A DNA stretch of 64,000 bases from Limnobacter alexandrii (GTDB lineage Bacteria; Pseudomonadota; Gammaproteobacteria; Burkholderiales; Burkholderiaceae_B), in NCBI RefSeq assembly GCF_005871185.1, contig NZ_SWKN01000007.1, positions 186,001 through 250,000 on the forward strand. The letters run 5' to 3'. Position numbers and translations under genes: made by a program. Positions within the stretch are counted from its first letter, which is position 1, and every line of letters begins with the position of its first letter. Positions 35,189 to 44,677 of the stretch are shown one piece after another. Under the pieces are notes generated by a model. The model saw nothing but the letters and a program-made list of their open reading frames with translations, was not told the DNA's origin and ran no database searches.

Positions 35189-35791
35189 ATGAAACACATG
35201 AAACTGCAAACCACACTGGCCATTGCTTTGGACCTGCTTGCGGCAACGGGCGTGCAGGCTGAAACAAAAACCGCCGTGTTTGGTGGCGGCTGCTTTTGGT
35301 GCACGGAGGCCGACTTCGACAAAGTACCTGGCGTTTTGAAAACGATTTCAGGCTATGCGGGCGGGCAATACAAAGACCCGGATTACAAGGTGGTGAGTGC
35401 GGGCCGCACAGACCACACCGAAGTAGTTGAAGTGACTTACGACGACACAAAGGTTACATACAGCCAATTGGTCGAGTACTTCTGGAAAACCATTGACCCC
35501 ACCGTGAAAAATCGCCAGTTTTGCGATGCCGGTACGCAATACCGCAGCGGGTTTTATTACCTGAATGAGGAACAGAAAAAAGTTGCGGAAACCAGCAAAG
35601 CCAAACTGCAGGCCAGTGGCAAATTTAAAACCATTCACACCGAAGTAGCACCGGTGATCAAGTTTTATCCCGCCGAGGAATATCACCAGGACTACTACAT
35701 CAAAAACCCGATTCGCTACGGCTATTACCGCAACGGTTGTGGTCGGGACAAGCGCCTGGAAGAACTGTGGGGCGCCAAGGCGTCTCGTTGA
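35189..35791 (+). CDS. msrA: Exported peptide methionine-(S)-S-oxide reductase
   Basis: This 200-residue protein has a short signal-like N-terminus (LQTTLAIALDLLAATGVQA, with an Asp in its core) and an MsrA domain: the catalytic Cys35 in FGGGCFWC, HTEVVEV, and resolving Cys184 near the C-terminus. It reduces the S epimer, complementing MsrB. The initiation could be at M1 or M4. No gene other than DUF1223 nearby could supply electrons. Confidence 0.92.
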   Translation: MKHMKLQTTLAIALDLLAATGVQAETKTAVFGGGCFWCTEADFDKVPGVLKTISGYAGGQYKDPDYKVVSAGRTDHTEVVEVTYDDTKVTYSQLVEYFWKTIDPTVKNRQFCDAGTQYRSGFYYLNEEQKKVAETSKAKLQASGKFKTIHTEVAPVIKFYPAEEYHQDYYIKNPIRYGYYRNGCGRDKRLEELWGAKASR

Positions 35792-35813
35792 GCCGCCCTG
35801 GATTTCACTAAAC

Positions 35814-37454
35814 TCAGGAGAACTTCAAACCTTTGAACTTCTCCCGCAGTTCAGACTTTTGCACCTTGCCTGTGGCGCCAATCGGCATGGCGTCCACAAA
35901 CTCAACGTCATCTGGAATGTGCATTTTGGTGATGCGTCCCGCGTAGAAATTCAGAATGTCTTGTTTGCTGACTTCTGCACCAGGGCGCTTCACCACGATC
36001 AACAAGGGCCGCTCATTCCACTTTTCATGGGGAATGGCGATCACGGCGGACTGCAACACGGCCGGGTGCGACATGGCAATGTTTTCCAGGTCGATTGAAC
36101 TGATCCATTCCCCGCCCGACTTGATCACATCTTTGGTGCGATCGGTAATTTGCATCAAGCCGTCTGGCGCCATGCGGGCCACATCGCCCGTGGCGAACCA
36201 CCGTTTACCTGTCGCGTCGTGGCTGAATGCTTTGGCACCATCGCCCCCGTAATACTCGTGCAACACCCAGTGCCCACGCACATGCAACTCGCCACTTTGC
36301 TCAAAGTCCCACGGCAACTCTGTGCCGTCTTCGGCCAGCAATTTCATATCAACGCCAAAAATGGTGCGCCCTTGCTTGGCTACAATTTCGTATTGTTCTT
36401 GTTTCGGCAAATCGCGCTCATTGCCGCTGAGTTTGGACACTGTGCCCAAGGGCGACATTTCCGTGCTACCCCAACCTTGCATCAACTCCACGCCCATTTC
36501 GTCAAAAGCCTGAATCAAACTGACGGGCACAGCCGAGCCGCCCACCAGCGATCGTTTCAAGGTGCTGAACGCAAGCCTGTTTTGTTTCATGTGATTGATC
36601 AAACCCAACCAAATGGTAGGCACACCGGCAGCCACAGTCACTTGCTCATTCTCAAGCAGCTCGTAGATCGATGGACCATCCAGTTGCGGGCCGGGCATCA
36701 CCAATTTGCACCCCGTCATCAAGGCCGCATAAGGCAAGCCCCAGGCATTCACATGGAACATGGGCACCACGGGCAATACGGTGTCTTTGCGGGTGAGCGC
36801 AATTGCATCGGCGCAATTCGACATCATGGCGTGCAACATGGTGGACCGGTGCGAGTACAAAATCCCTTTGGGGTTGCCGGTGGTGCCTGAGGTGTAACAC
36901 AGGGTGCAGGCAGAATTTTCATCGAACTCGGGCCACACATACGCATCGGTTTGGGCGTTCAACAGGCTTTCGTAATTCAACAGGCCAACCACAGGTGGAT
37001 CCGCTGGCATCTTGTCTTCGTCAATCAATAAAATCCAGTTCTTGACACTGGGGCAGTGCGGCGCAATGGCCTTGATGAGCGGAGCAAAAGTAAGGTCGAA
37101 GAAAATGGTGGTGTCTTGCGCGTGGTTGATGATGTAGATCAACTGCTGGGGGGTATATCGAGGGTTCAAAGTGTGGGTAACGGCACCCATACCCGCCACC
37201 GCGTAATAAATTTCAATGTGGCGATGACTGTTCCAGGCAATGGTGCCAATGTTCTCGCCCTGCTGAATATTCAAGCCATGCAAGGCATTGGCAAGTTGCC
37301 TGGCCCGAGCAGCCATGGCCTGGAAGGTAATTCGATGCAAGTCTCCTTCTACCCTTCGACTCACCACTTCTTGCCAGCCGTAAAAACGCTCGGCATGCAC
37401 CAAAATTGAAGAAAGCAGCATTTCCTGCTTCATCATCAGACCTGGCTTCAACAT
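35814..37454 (-). CDS. Long/medium-chain acyl-CoA synthetase (AMP-forming)
   Basis: This 546-residue ANL enzyme activates fatty or other carboxylic acids to acyl-CoA. The AMP-binding motif YTSGTTGNPKG, GWGSTEMSP, the hinge TDRTKDVIKSGGEWIS and the catalytic lysine region GATGKVQKSELR are present. It resembles the AlkK-type medium-chain branch. ATG 37454 has GGAGA upstream. It is minus-strand, following the fimbrial operon in the same direction, but 63 bp after the DoxX-like gene, so it is probably a separate unit. Confidence 0.92.
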   Translation of the reverse strand: MLKPGLMMKQEMLLSSILVHAERFYGWQEVVSRRVEGDLHRITFQAMAARARQLANALHGLNIQQGENIGTIAWNSHRHIEIYYAVAGMGAVTHTLNPRYTPQQLIYIINHAQDTTIFFDLTFAPLIKAIAPHCPSVKNWILLIDEDKMPADPPVVGLLNYESLLNAQTDAYVWPEFDENSACTLCYTSGTTGNPKGILYSHRSTMLHAMMSNCADAIALTRKDTVLPVVPMFHVNAWGLPYAALMTGCKLVMPGPQLDGPSIYELLENEQVTVAAGVPTIWLGLINHMKQNRLAFSTLKRSLVGGSAVPVSLIQAFDEMGVELMQGWGSTEMSPLGTVSKLSGNERDLPKQEQYEIVAKQGRTIFGVDMKLLAEDGTELPWDFEQSGELHVRGHWVLHEYYGGDGAKAFSHDATGKRWFATGDVARMAPDGLMQITDRTKDVIKSGGEWISSIDLENIAMSHPAVLQSAVIAIPHEKWNERPLLIVVKRPGAEVSKQDILNFYAGRITKMHIPDDVEFVDAMPIGATGKVQKSELREKFKGLKFS

Positions 37455-37517
37455 CTTGTTCGTCTCCTCTGCATTGTATTTTTTTAAAGTGTACCGCAGA
37501 GGATCGTAACGGTGATT

Positions 37518-37889
37518 CTATTTTTGAGGGTTCCGACTTTGACCAGCTTTCCAGATCACCCAGATCACCAAGGCTTGTAGCGGCAAGCGCAGGTACAACA
37601 AAACCACGGGAATATCGGCAAACTGATCCGGGTTCATCGCCATGTGAACATTGGCAGGTAACACCGCCACACAAAGCGCAATCAGGCCATATGCTGCCCA
37701 TTTTCGGGTGCGTTGAACAAGAACACCAACACCACCCAGAATTTCGAAGACACCGCTGATTTTGACCAGTGCTTCCGGGTTGTTGAAATACGGCGGGACG
37801 ATGCTGGAGAAAAAATCCAGCAGTACAAAATGAAGAAGGCCTGCACCGATGAAAAATACGGCGACGATTAATACAGAGACTGGAAACAT
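37518..37889 (-). CDS. DoxX-like membrane protein
   Basis: I start at ATG 37889, which overlaps the stop of the upstream secreted protein gene as TAATG, giving 123 residues. The frame extends 14 codons further but would overlap that gene more. It has four membrane helices (VLIVAVFFIGAGLLHFVLLDFF, GVFEILGGVGVLV, YGLIALCVAVLPANVHMAM, ALVIWVIWKAG) and the DoxX style. DoxX proteins are membrane partners in sulfur or redox reactions. Its link to fimbriae is by translational coupling only. Confidence 0.75.
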   Translation of the reverse strand: MFPVSVLIVAVFFIGAGLLHFVLLDFFSSIVPPYFNNPEALVKISGVFEILGGVGVLVQRTRKWAAYGLIALCVAVLPANVHMAMNPDQFADIPVVLLYLRLPLQALVIWVIWKAGQSRNPQK

Positions 37890-38512
37890 TAGGGATTGAT
37901 CAGGCTGATGGTGCCCAGAATGATAGGCCATGTTCCAGTGTAGGTTCCATCTTCGGGTCGGGTTTTGAGGTCGAGTTGATACACAATTCTAAATTCACGG
38001 GTCAGCAACTGATCAACATCATCCAGACTGAATGTAATCACCCCTGCACCACCTGGCGCAAGGCTGACTGACTTTCCAATTTGTGTGCTGTCTTGAAACA
38101 AACTGACCGAGATACTGTTGACTTGATCATCCAGATAATGAATTTTGTTTCCCTTCAACATGCTAAGCCTGTTGTTTACGAAATTCAGTGGAACGGAAAC
38201 AATCGGTGTGGTGTTGGTTCGAATGGAAAAACAGCCCTCGGATGTCGCACCCTGACAACCGCCAACAATCGTAGAGGTGTAATTGACGGATGGCCCGCGT
38301 CCATTGCCATTGTTTCCATTCGAATTGCCAGGCGCAGCTGACGATTTCACGATCGTGACTATTGCCGGCTGTGTCACCGCAGAGGCAGTGGTGGTTGCAC
38401 CTATTTCCACGGAAACACGGGGATTGGCAATCGCAGTTGCTGCAATCGCATGCATGCTTGGCATTGCAAACAGTAAAACTGCCACAGATGATGCTTTATA
38501 GATTAAGCGCAT
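37889..38512 (-). CDS. Secreted protein of the spore-coat-U fimbrial operon
   Basis: I choose ATG 38512, with GGAG 7 nt upstream (207 residues). It has a signal peptide (SSVAVLLFAMPSMHAIAA) and a mature protein with a glycine/asparagine-rich stretch (APGNSNGNNGNGRGPSVNY) and beta-strand text. It has two cysteines in GCQGATSEGCF. I recognise no family, but it sits at the end of a chaperone-usher operon, 20 bp after a subunit gene, so it may be a tip or minor subunit. Confidence 0.65.
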   Translation of the reverse strand: MRLIYKASSVAVLLFAMPSMHAIAATAIANPRVSVEIGATTTASAVTQPAIVTIVKSSAAPGNSNGNNGNGRGPSVNYTSTIVGGCQGATSEGCFSIRTNTTPIVSVPLNFVNNRLSMLKGNKIHYLDDQVNSISVSLFQDSTQIGKSVSLAPGGAGVITFSLDDVDQLLTREFRIVYQLDLKTRPEDGTYTGTWPIILGTISLINP

Positions 38513-38531
38513 ATTTTTCTCCGCACCCATG

Positions 38532-39065
38532 TCAGTAACTGATCGTCAAGGTCAAAGTGCCCGTGTACAAACCTGCACTTACATTCAAATTGGTACCAAC
38601 ATCCAGAATTCGACCATACAGCGTAAAAGTGGGCGGTGTTGAAAACGAAAGCGGTTTGCGTGAATTACCCAGACCAAGCGGACAATTGCCAGTGAATGAA
38701 AACACAGCAGAGCCTGCCACACTTGGGTAGACGTTGCTGTAATTGGCATCGGAATACACACCATAGGTGACTGTACTGTTCGAGCTTTGCAGCACTCGTG
38801 TTGCGTTGCTGGATGAATCTGAAAGCGTCAAGAAAGTACTGCCAGACACAGTTGTTGTGCCAAGGCCTCTGCAAGTGCAACTCATTTGCACACTGCCCAC
38901 TGTCGTGCGATTGCCGTTGGAAGGCTGATAGTTTCCGAATGCAAGGCTACCCCCGCCCAATGAACAAGAATCCACGTCACCAGCGTGGGCTTTGCCGCCC
39001 AACAATCCGAGCCCTGCAAATACCATTACCGCAGAAATAAAGGCATTCAATGAATTGTCAAGCAT
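38532..39065 (-). CDS. Spore coat U domain fimbrial subunit (minor)
   Basis: This 177-residue protein has a signal peptide (ISAVMVFAGLGLLGGKAHA) and an SCPU-type subunit body. It has four cysteines (VDSCSLG, SVQMSCTCRG and GNCPLG) and a C-terminal donor-strand pattern (YTGTLTLTISY). SCPU proteins form pili by donor-strand exchange with PapD-like chaperones and ushers. It overlaps the end of the usher gene by 19 bp. Confidence 0.85.
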   Translation of the reverse strand: MLDNSLNAFISAVMVFAGLGLLGGKAHAGDVDSCSLGGGSLAFGNYQPSNGNRTTVGSVQMSCTCRGLGTTTVSGSTFLTLSDSSSNATRVLQSSNSTVTYGVYSDANYSNVYPSVAGSAVFSFTGNCPLGLGNSRKPLSFSTPPTFTLYGRILDVGTNLNVSAGLYTGTLTLTISY

Positions 39066-41359
39066 GTCAATGTTCCCAGGTCAATTGGCGAGCTGCTTTC
39101 TCGAGTGCTCTTGTTCAAATCAAATTCAAAGTCACATTCACCGCCCTTCCATCGCGCGGTATAGGCAGCGGCATCGGGTGCATCAGCAAGATAAACCAGC
39201 CCCTCAGTGCCCACAACCAGGTTCATAGGGGTTCCATCTCGCTTGAAAATTGGCGCTCCCGAAGGCACATCGTTTCCTTCAGCATCTTTCAAAATGAATG
39301 TCACCGAGCGCACAAGGCGCACCGGAAAATCGAGCACAACACCACTTCGGTAATAAGGCACACCCACCAGTTCAGTTGCGCCAATTTCTACTTCAAAAGG
39401 AAGGTCGGCCTGTTCAATTGAAATACGGTTGTCTTCATAGGACCTTAAATTGGGCACCACCAATGCACCACTCGAATTCGTTCGCCCCACTGCCTGATTC
39501 TCGGCAAACACTGTCACACCTTCGAAACCCTTGACCCGCACCACACCAAAGCTGTCATTCAAGCGCCTGGAAAGGTAAACCCCTCCATCCATGAATACCG
39601 CACTACCCGACGCACCCACGCTTTGACTGGTTTGTCCCTGTTGGGCACTGGCAGAAGCAGTGACTGTGGAGTAATTGAAATTTCGCGCCACTTCAGCACG
39701 GTAAGTGTTATTCAGGCCCGCCTCAAGACCATAGCCCGTGCCCAAGCCAAGCGGAAGGCTTTTCCGGAACTGCGCGCTCGCAAACAGTTTGTCGCTGCCC
39801 GACTTGCTGACTTGATACGAGGTAGACCGTGTTTGATCCAAGGGCAAAAAAGCGCTGAGGAAAAAAGAACGTTGACCATCCGCCAACAAAGATTGGGTGT
39901 AGGACAAGCTCACAGATAACTTGCCAAACAATTGCAAAAAGTAGGCAGTCGAGAAAGTTTCGTTCGGAATTCCAGCAAACTCAGACGATGAATACGTAAA
40001 AGACACTGCACCATATTCGCCAAAACCATATGAAAACCGGGAATTCAATGCATGCGAAGTAGTGCGCTGGGGACCAAACTCGGAAATAACGCGAAAATTT
40101 TCAGACGCTTGCTGATATTGAATACCGACCGCCGAGGTGCGCGCCTGCCGCTCAAACCCCGCTACAGTCAAAGTACCTGAGCCTTGATCCGACTGGCTAC
40201 CAGCCAGGTCAAAGTTAACCGCCCCAAAGCCCGCCAAAGCCTGCACAATGCCACCGCCTGCCAGCCTGCTGCTTGCACTGGATTCAGCATGAAAGCCAGC
40301 GGTGAAATTATCGGAAAAACCGTACCGGTGTGTTGCGCTGATTAATGCATCCCCGTAGTCGCTGCTTTCCCGACCAAAATTGCGCCGAAGCTGACCAATT
40401 TCATAGGAAAAATCATGCTGTCCATTGCGCAACAAACCAGGGCTTTGGTAAAAAGATTGGGTCAGAATTTGCTCCCGACCCGACGCGTCTCGAATAACCA
40501 CACGCACATCGCCTACACCAGTGCTTGATGGAATGTTGTCGATATTGAACGGGCCGGGGGCGACCTGTCGGCGAGATTGCAGCACATTGTTGACAAACAC
40601 CTCGACCGTCGACGGTGCAGTAGCAATGCCAGTCGCGGCCCGCAGTGGGCTGGAGGTCAAATAAGGTTGGGTACGAAAATTGGTGGCGTATTGAATGCCG
40701 CCTATCCGGTTACTGATGCTCCAGGGAGCCGCTTTTGAAATAGAGTCGCCCAAGCGCAACGAGGCCACCGAGTCGGGCAAATCCATTTCCCAGGTCGAGT
40801 TCAACCTTACCGCTCCCGATTGGGTGGGGGATTGGGAAACAAAAAAATTGCTTGATCCGACACCGTATGGCGTGAACACCGCAGGCTCAAGAAATGCAGA
40901 CGTGAAATTTTCACTGTCAATTGACGTGCTGGACAAATCGTAATTGAAAAAAGCACCAAAACCCGAGGTTAACGTGCCTTGATTGCTGGCTGACTGGTAG
41001 CTCATGGAGCGAGCAATGAAGCGTTCTGCTGCGGCATTGAACTGAAGAAAAAGATTCTTCTCGTCAAACACATAGCTAGTGCCCTCTGCAATCGGTACCC
41101 GGTAATACACAGCACCACCATATTCAATTGTTGGCAAACCGTTGGAGTCGATTCGCCACGCAGAGAGTTCTTGTTCCTGAGCATACAAATCATTAGTGAC
41201 GCCAAACAGAACTACCGAAGGATCGGGTAGATCCGTGCCGTTAATTCGAACCTGCACGACCAACTCTTGAAACGCAGACGTATCCACCTGAACTTCCTGA
41301 CCAGCCGCTGCCTTGATTTGAAACAACAGCGCACAGAGCATAAGCAGGAAGTAAGGCAT
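39047..41359 (-). CDS. Fimbrial outer-membrane usher (FimD/PapC-type)
   Basis: This 770-residue usher exports and assembles pilus subunits. It has a signal peptide, an N-terminal domain, and a beta-barrel region with typical GAVSFTYSSSEF and SYTQSLLADGQRSFFLSAF strands. The C-terminal plug/CTD region contains GVVRVKGFEGVTVFAENQAVGRTNSSGALVVPNL. The last cysteine is in TLTCLTIH. It is slightly shorter than FimD, as usual for SCPU-type ushers. It follows the chaperone gene after 17 bp. Confidence 0.93.
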   Translation of the reverse strand: MPYFLLMLCALLFQIKAAAGQEVQVDTSAFQELVVQVRINGTDLPDPSVVLFGVTNDLYAQEQELSAWRIDSNGLPTIEYGGAVYYRVPIAEGTSYVFDEKNLFLQFNAAAERFIARSMSYQSASNQGTLTSGFGAFFNYDLSSTSIDSENFTSAFLEPAVFTPYGVGSSNFFVSQSPTQSGAVRLNSTWEMDLPDSVASLRLGDSISKAAPWSISNRIGGIQYATNFRTQPYLTSSPLRAATGIATAPSTVEVFVNNVLQSRRQVAPGPFNIDNIPSSTGVGDVRVVIRDASGREQILTQSFYQSPGLLRNGQHDFSYEIGQLRRNFGRESSDYGDALISATHRYGFSDNFTAGFHAESSASSRLAGGGIVQALAGFGAVNFDLAGSQSDQGSGTLTVAGFERQARTSAVGIQYQQASENFRVISEFGPQRTTSHALNSRFSYGFGEYGAVSFTYSSSEFAGIPNETFSTAYFLQLFGKLSVSLSYTQSLLADGQRSFFLSAFLPLDQTRSTSYQVSKSGSDKLFASAQFRKSLPLGLGTGYGLEAGLNNTYRAEVARNFNYSTVTASASAQQGQTSQSVGASGSAVFMDGGVYLSRRLNDSFGVVRVKGFEGVTVFAENQAVGRTNSSGALVVPNLRSYEDNRISIEQADLPFEVEIGATELVGVPYYRSGVVLDFPVRLVRSVTFILKDAEGNDVPSGAPIFKRDGTPMNLVVGTEGLVYLADAPDAAAYTARWKGGECDFEFDLNKSTRESSSPIDLGTLTCLTIH

Positions 41360-41376
41360 TGATCACCACTGCCAAA

Positions 41377-42105
41377 TCAATTGTCGAAGGTCACGGTTTG
41401 ATCAATCAATAGTCCCTCACCTATTGCTTGAATTTTCAGGGTTTTGCCAGGCTCGGCACCTGCACTTGCGGTGGCCAAGGGGTAAACCTTGGTAGCACCA
41501 GCCAACACCTGTATCACTGGCGGCGCTGTTTCCAGCGACAGGCCAGTGACGGTATCGATAATTTTCACCTCAACCGCTTTCACATACACATTGCCCGGAT
41601 TGTGTGCACTCAGGGCAAAACTCCCGTCCGGCAGTTTCAGGTATTTGAACTCCAGTGCTTTTCGCTCCACCTTTGCGGGCACGATGTGCACGGGAATATT
41701 CATTTGCAAAGCCACACGAACCCCGCCTTCTTCAAGCGGCTTTTCTGAAGGAATTTCTTTCACAAACAATCGATACGTTTGCTCTGTAGAAAAGTCTTGG
41801 CGATTGCGCAGTGCAATTCGCACAATTTGAGAGGCTGCAGGTGCGATATTGAACACCCGTGGGCTGATCAAAATATCCTTGCTGGCCTCATACACTTCCT
41901 GACCGTCCTTCTGCGACCATGCAAAGGTATCCAGTTGCATGGACAGTGGTTCATCAGCGGATTCATTGGTAATTGTCAGCGCGTAAGTGGGCTGACGCGA
42001 GGGCATGGAAATATTCACCGATGACACGGTGAAATTGCCTGCCTGCGCACCCAGGTTGGTCAGGGAAAGCAGAATGAATGCAGAAATTTTTGTCCAGATA
42101 TTCAT
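41377..42105 (-). CDS. Periplasmic pilus chaperone (PapD/FimC-like)
   Basis: This 242-residue protein has a signal peptide (AFILLSLTNLGAQA) and the two immunoglobulin-like domains of PapD chaperones. Characteristic strands are NISMPSRQPTYALTITNES, ISPRVFNIAPAASQIVRIALRN and YRLFVKEIP. It binds pilus subunits and delivers them to the usher. It lies 17 bp upstream of the usher gene. A terminator upstream separates it from the major subunit gene. Confidence 0.92.
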   Translation of the reverse strand: MNIWTKISAFILLSLTNLGAQAGNFTVSSVNISMPSRQPTYALTITNESADEPLSMQLDTFAWSQKDGQEVYEASKDILISPRVFNIAPAASQIVRIALRNRQDFSTEQTYRLFVKEIPSEKPLEEGGVRVALQMNIPVHIVPAKVERKALEFKYLKLPDGSFALSAHNPGNVYVKAVEVKIIDTVTGLSLETAPPVIQVLAGATKVYPLATASAGAEPGKTLKIQAIGEGLLIDQTVTFDN

Positions 42106-42128
42106 AGGCTTGTGGCAGAAAGTAATTA

Positions 42129-42160
42129 ATAAAAAACAAAACCCCGGCGCTCGGCCGGGG
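42129..42160 (-). terminator. Intrinsic terminator after the major SCPU subunit gene
   Basis: CCCCGGC and GCCGGGG pair over 7 bp around a 5-nt loop, and the minus-strand transcript then has TTTTGTTTTTT. It lies between the major subunit gene and the chaperone gene, so partial readthrough would set a high subunit-to-chaperone ratio. Confidence 0.85.
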
Positions 42161-42195
42161 CTGTGCTAAGCATCAATACAATGTGCCTGAATGAA

Positions 42196-42645
42196 TTAAT
42201 AAGTCAATGTCACAGTGGTGGTGGCTGAGTAGTTGCCAGCACGTGCATTTTCATAAGCGGCTTCCTGAATGGTCGCAGTGACGTTGTGTGACTGGGCCTT
42301 GCCAGCACCAAAACCTGCACCAGTACCACTAGGAGCAGCAATCGCCAAAGTTGAAGGAATATCAAAACCACCACCAGCCAAACCCAAAGTCAATGTTGCA
42401 GGAACACCCAAGGTGTAAGTTGTGGCGTTGGTGCAATTCACACTCACAGCACCGCTGCTTGACTTGGGGCCTGTGGTGTCACCCGCTGTAATTGGTGCAA
42501 TCACGATGTTGTTTGCGCTGACTTTACAGAACGCCAGAACAGAAGTGGACACTGTGAAGTTTGCAGTCGTGGTTGACTGGGCAAACGCAGCAGAAGAAGT
42601 TGCAAGAGCGATTGCAGCGATCAAAGAAGTTTTAACGATTTTCAT
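42196..42645 (-). CDS. Spore coat U domain fimbrial subunit (major)
   Basis: This 149-residue protein has a classic signal peptide (TSLIAAIALATSSAAFAQ) and an SCPU body with two cysteines (FCKVSANN, SVNCTNATTY), low in large residues, ending NYSATTTVTLTY. It is likely the main pilin of the fimbrial operon, being first and followed by a terminator. ATG 42645 follows AAGG by 6 nt. Confidence 0.87.
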   Translation of the reverse strand: MKIVKTSLIAAIALATSSAAFAQSTTTANFTVSTSVLAFCKVSANNIVIAPITAGDTTGPKSSSGAVSVNCTNATTYTLGVPATLTLGLAGGGFDIPSTLAIAAPSGTGAGFGAGKAQSHNVTATIQEAAYENARAGNYSATTTVTLTY

Positions 42646-42765
42646 GATTTACCTTGTTTGCCTAAGTTGAATGGAAACTGTTGGAGCACCTACGTTGTTC
42701 TGTAGTTTTATGTAGGGGATTCTCAACACACGCTGTTCCGTGAACCACTACAAACTCGCAAACGG

Positions 42766-42795
42766 ATACTGTCATCTGACAACAATCATGGTCAA
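42766..42795 (-). promoter_or_regulatory. Candidate pilin-operon promoter with shared motif
   Basis: On the minus strand a -35 TTGACC (42790-42795) and a poor -10 CAGTAT are 18 bp apart. Overlapping the -35 and spacer is the motif CTGACAACAATCAT (plus-strand reading), also found at 49864-49884 in front of the BVMO gene. Confidence 0.4.
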
Positions 42796-42980
42796 CGTAA
42801 ATTTTTGATTTCACAGCGTTTTTAAACATTGTTAACAAATCGTCAACTTCGATTTAATACAAGTTAAAGCTCTTTAGGCAAAAGTCGCAATCCATATGAC
42901 AAATACGCAGTGCGGTCACACCGCATTTTTGAACGTATTTTTGGAGAATTAAAAAGGTAAATTTCGGGAAATTTAAACAA

Positions 42981-43009
42981 AAAACCCTCGCCTTTTGAGC
43001 GAGGGTTTT
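42981..43009 (-). terminator. tRNA-Arg terminator
   Basis: CCCTCGC (42985-42991) and GCGAGGG (42999-43005) pair over 7 bp, extended by A and T runs. It lies a few bases past the tRNA-Arg CCA end on the minus strand. Confidence 0.88.
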
Positions 43010-43016
43010 TTTAATT

Positions 43017-43093
43017 TGGTGCGGCTGGCAGGATTCGAACCCACGACCCCTTGGTTCGTAGCCAAGTACTCTATCCAACTGAGCTACAGCCGC
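43017..43093 (-). tRNA. tRNA-Arg (ACG)
   Basis: On the minus strand the sequence folds as a cloverleaf: 7-bp acceptor stem GCGGCTG/CAGCCGC, D arm AGCTCAGTTGGATAGAGT, anticodon stem CTTGG/CCAAG with loop CTACGAA (anticodon ACG), T arm GTGGGTTCGAATCC, and an encoded CCA end. ACG reads CGU/CGC/CGA after A34 is edited to inosine. Confidence 0.97.
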
Positions 43094-43165
43094 TGTGAAG
43101 AAGCGAGATTATGCCCCAAACAATAATGTTGTGCAAGGGTAAGCCTGCGCTTTTTACAAAAAACT

Positions 43166-44677
43166 TTAACAATCAGCTTGCAGGCTGTACTGGGCCACCA
43201 ATTTGCGGAATTCCGCCTCCTGGCGATCCAGTTCTTCATCGCTGTAACGCAGCTCGTTTTGCAGCACAAATCGAACCTCATTCATGCAGGCCAGGGCAGC
43301 ATTGCTGTCCAGAAAAAGCGCCCTGCTTCGACGCGCCAGCACATCTTCAATGGTTACCGCCATTTCTTCCAGCACAGCCTGTGCAATTTCAGCTTCATTC
43401 AAATCAAGATTCTCGTGAATGGCCGAACCGGGTTTGCGCAGGGGCAAATCATCCTCTAGCCGCATGTGGCGGGTTCGGGTTGGCTTGTTGGCCCAACCAT
43501 GTTGCTCGCACACCAAATCAACCACTTCCTCAGCCATGCTGCGGTAAGTGGTCCACTTGCCGCCAGTAATGGTCACCAATCCGCTGGGCGCGGTAATTAC
43601 TGTGTGTTCGCGAGAAATACTCTTGGTGTTCTGCTTTTCGCCACCCGCGCTGACCAAAGGCCGCAAGCCCACGAATACACTTCGCACGTCGGCGCGCGTA
43701 GGCGCATTGGCCAGATACTGGCCAGCAGTTTGCAAAATAAAATCCACTTCTTCGGGCAATGCGTCAGGCTCCCAAGGGGAGTCTTCGCGGGGCGTGTCAG
43801 TGGTACCAATCAGTGTTTTGCCCAACCAGGGCACCACAAACAACACACGACCATCACTGGTTTTAGGCACCAGCAATGCTTCCTTGGCCGGGTAAAAATG
43901 CTGATCAACCACCACATGCACGCCTTGGCTTGGGCTGAGCATGGGCTTCGAATCAGCTGCATCAAGTTTGCGAATGTCGTCGACCCACACACCGGTGGCG
44001 TTAATCACGGCCTTGGCCTTGAAAGTCAGCGTCTCGCCACTGAATTCATCGCGGGCTTGCACGCCACTGATTTTCTCTGCGCTTTTTACAAAGCCGGTCA
44101 CGGGCATGTAGTTCATCGCCATGCCACCCAGTTTGTGTAAAGTTTTCATCAGGGCGATGGCCAGCCGTGCATCGTCGAACTGTGCATCAAAGTAGCGCAC
44201 ACCACCATGCAATTTGTGCTGAGAAATGGTGGGCACCGCGCGCAGCACCTCATTTTTCTTCATCATGCTGGTGGGGCCTACACCCAACTTGCCTGCCAGC
44301 ATGTCGTACATTTTCAGGCCGATCCAGTAAAACAGTTTCTGGAACACATTTCGCACCGGAATGACAAACGCCAAAGGCTTGACCAAGTTCGGCGCATTCA
44401 CCAACATGCGCCCGCGTTCCTCTAACGCTTCTTTCACCAGGCTGAAATTGCCCTGTGCCAAATAACGCACACCACCATGGGCCAGCTTGGTGGCGCGTGA
44501 ACTGGTGCCTTTGGCGAAGTCGTGCCCTTCCAGCAGCAGCACCTTCAGGCCACGGCTTGCAGCATCCACTGCACTGCCCAGGCCGGTGGCACCACCGCCA
44601 ATCACGATCACGTCCCATTCATATTGCGCTTGTGCCTTGAGTGTCAATTCATCAAGGTGCTTTTTACGACTAAGCAT
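43166..44677 (-). CDS. glpD: Aerobic glycerol-3-phosphate dehydrogenase
   Basis: This 503-residue flavoprotein oxidises glycerol-3-phosphate to dihydroxyacetone phosphate, passing electrons to quinone at the inner membrane. The FAD-binding motif [22 protein letters not shown] starts near residue 24, and [17 protein letters not shown] and [16 protein letters not shown] are conserved GlpD features. Its start overlaps the glycerol kinase stop by 8 nt. It completes glycerol use with GlpK. Confidence 0.95.
   Translation of the reverse strand: MLSRKKHLDELTLKAQAQYEWDVIVIGGGATGLGSAVDAASRGLKVLLLEGHDFAKGTSSRATKLAHGGVRYLAQGNFSLVKEALEERGRMLVNAPNLVKPLAFVIPVRNVFQKLFYWIGLKMYDMLAGKLGVGPTSMMKKNEVLRAVPTISQHKLHGGVRYFDAQFDDARLAIALMKTLHKLGGMAMNYMPVTGFVKSAEKISGVQARDEFSGETLTFKAKAVINATGVWVDDIRKLDAADSKPMLSPSQGVHVVVDQHFYPAKEALLVPKTSDGRVLFVVPWLGKTLIGTTDTPREDSPWEPDALPEEVDFILQTAGQYLANAPTRADVRSVFVGLRPLVSAGGEKQNTKSISREHTVITAPSGLVTITGGKWTTYRSMAEEVVDLVCEQHGWANKPTRTRHMRLEDDLPLRKPGSAIHENLDLNEAEIAQAVLEEMAVTIEDVLARRSRALFLDSNAALACMNEVRFVLQNELRYSDEELDRQEAEFRKLVAQYSLQADC

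Larger units (their letters stand above)
42646..43016 (-). other. 371-bp fimbrial promoter and leader region
   Basis: No gene fits in this AT-rich gap between the major pilin gene and tRNA-Arg. It holds the candidate pilin promoter at 42766-42795, a leader of roughly 115 nt before the pilin start, and the tRNA-Arg terminator at 42981-43009. I see nothing else in it. Confidence 0.6.

Noticed and set aside
42854-43078. Minus-strand open frame beside tRNA-Arg
   Set aside because: It is made of the tRNA and its terminator read as protein.
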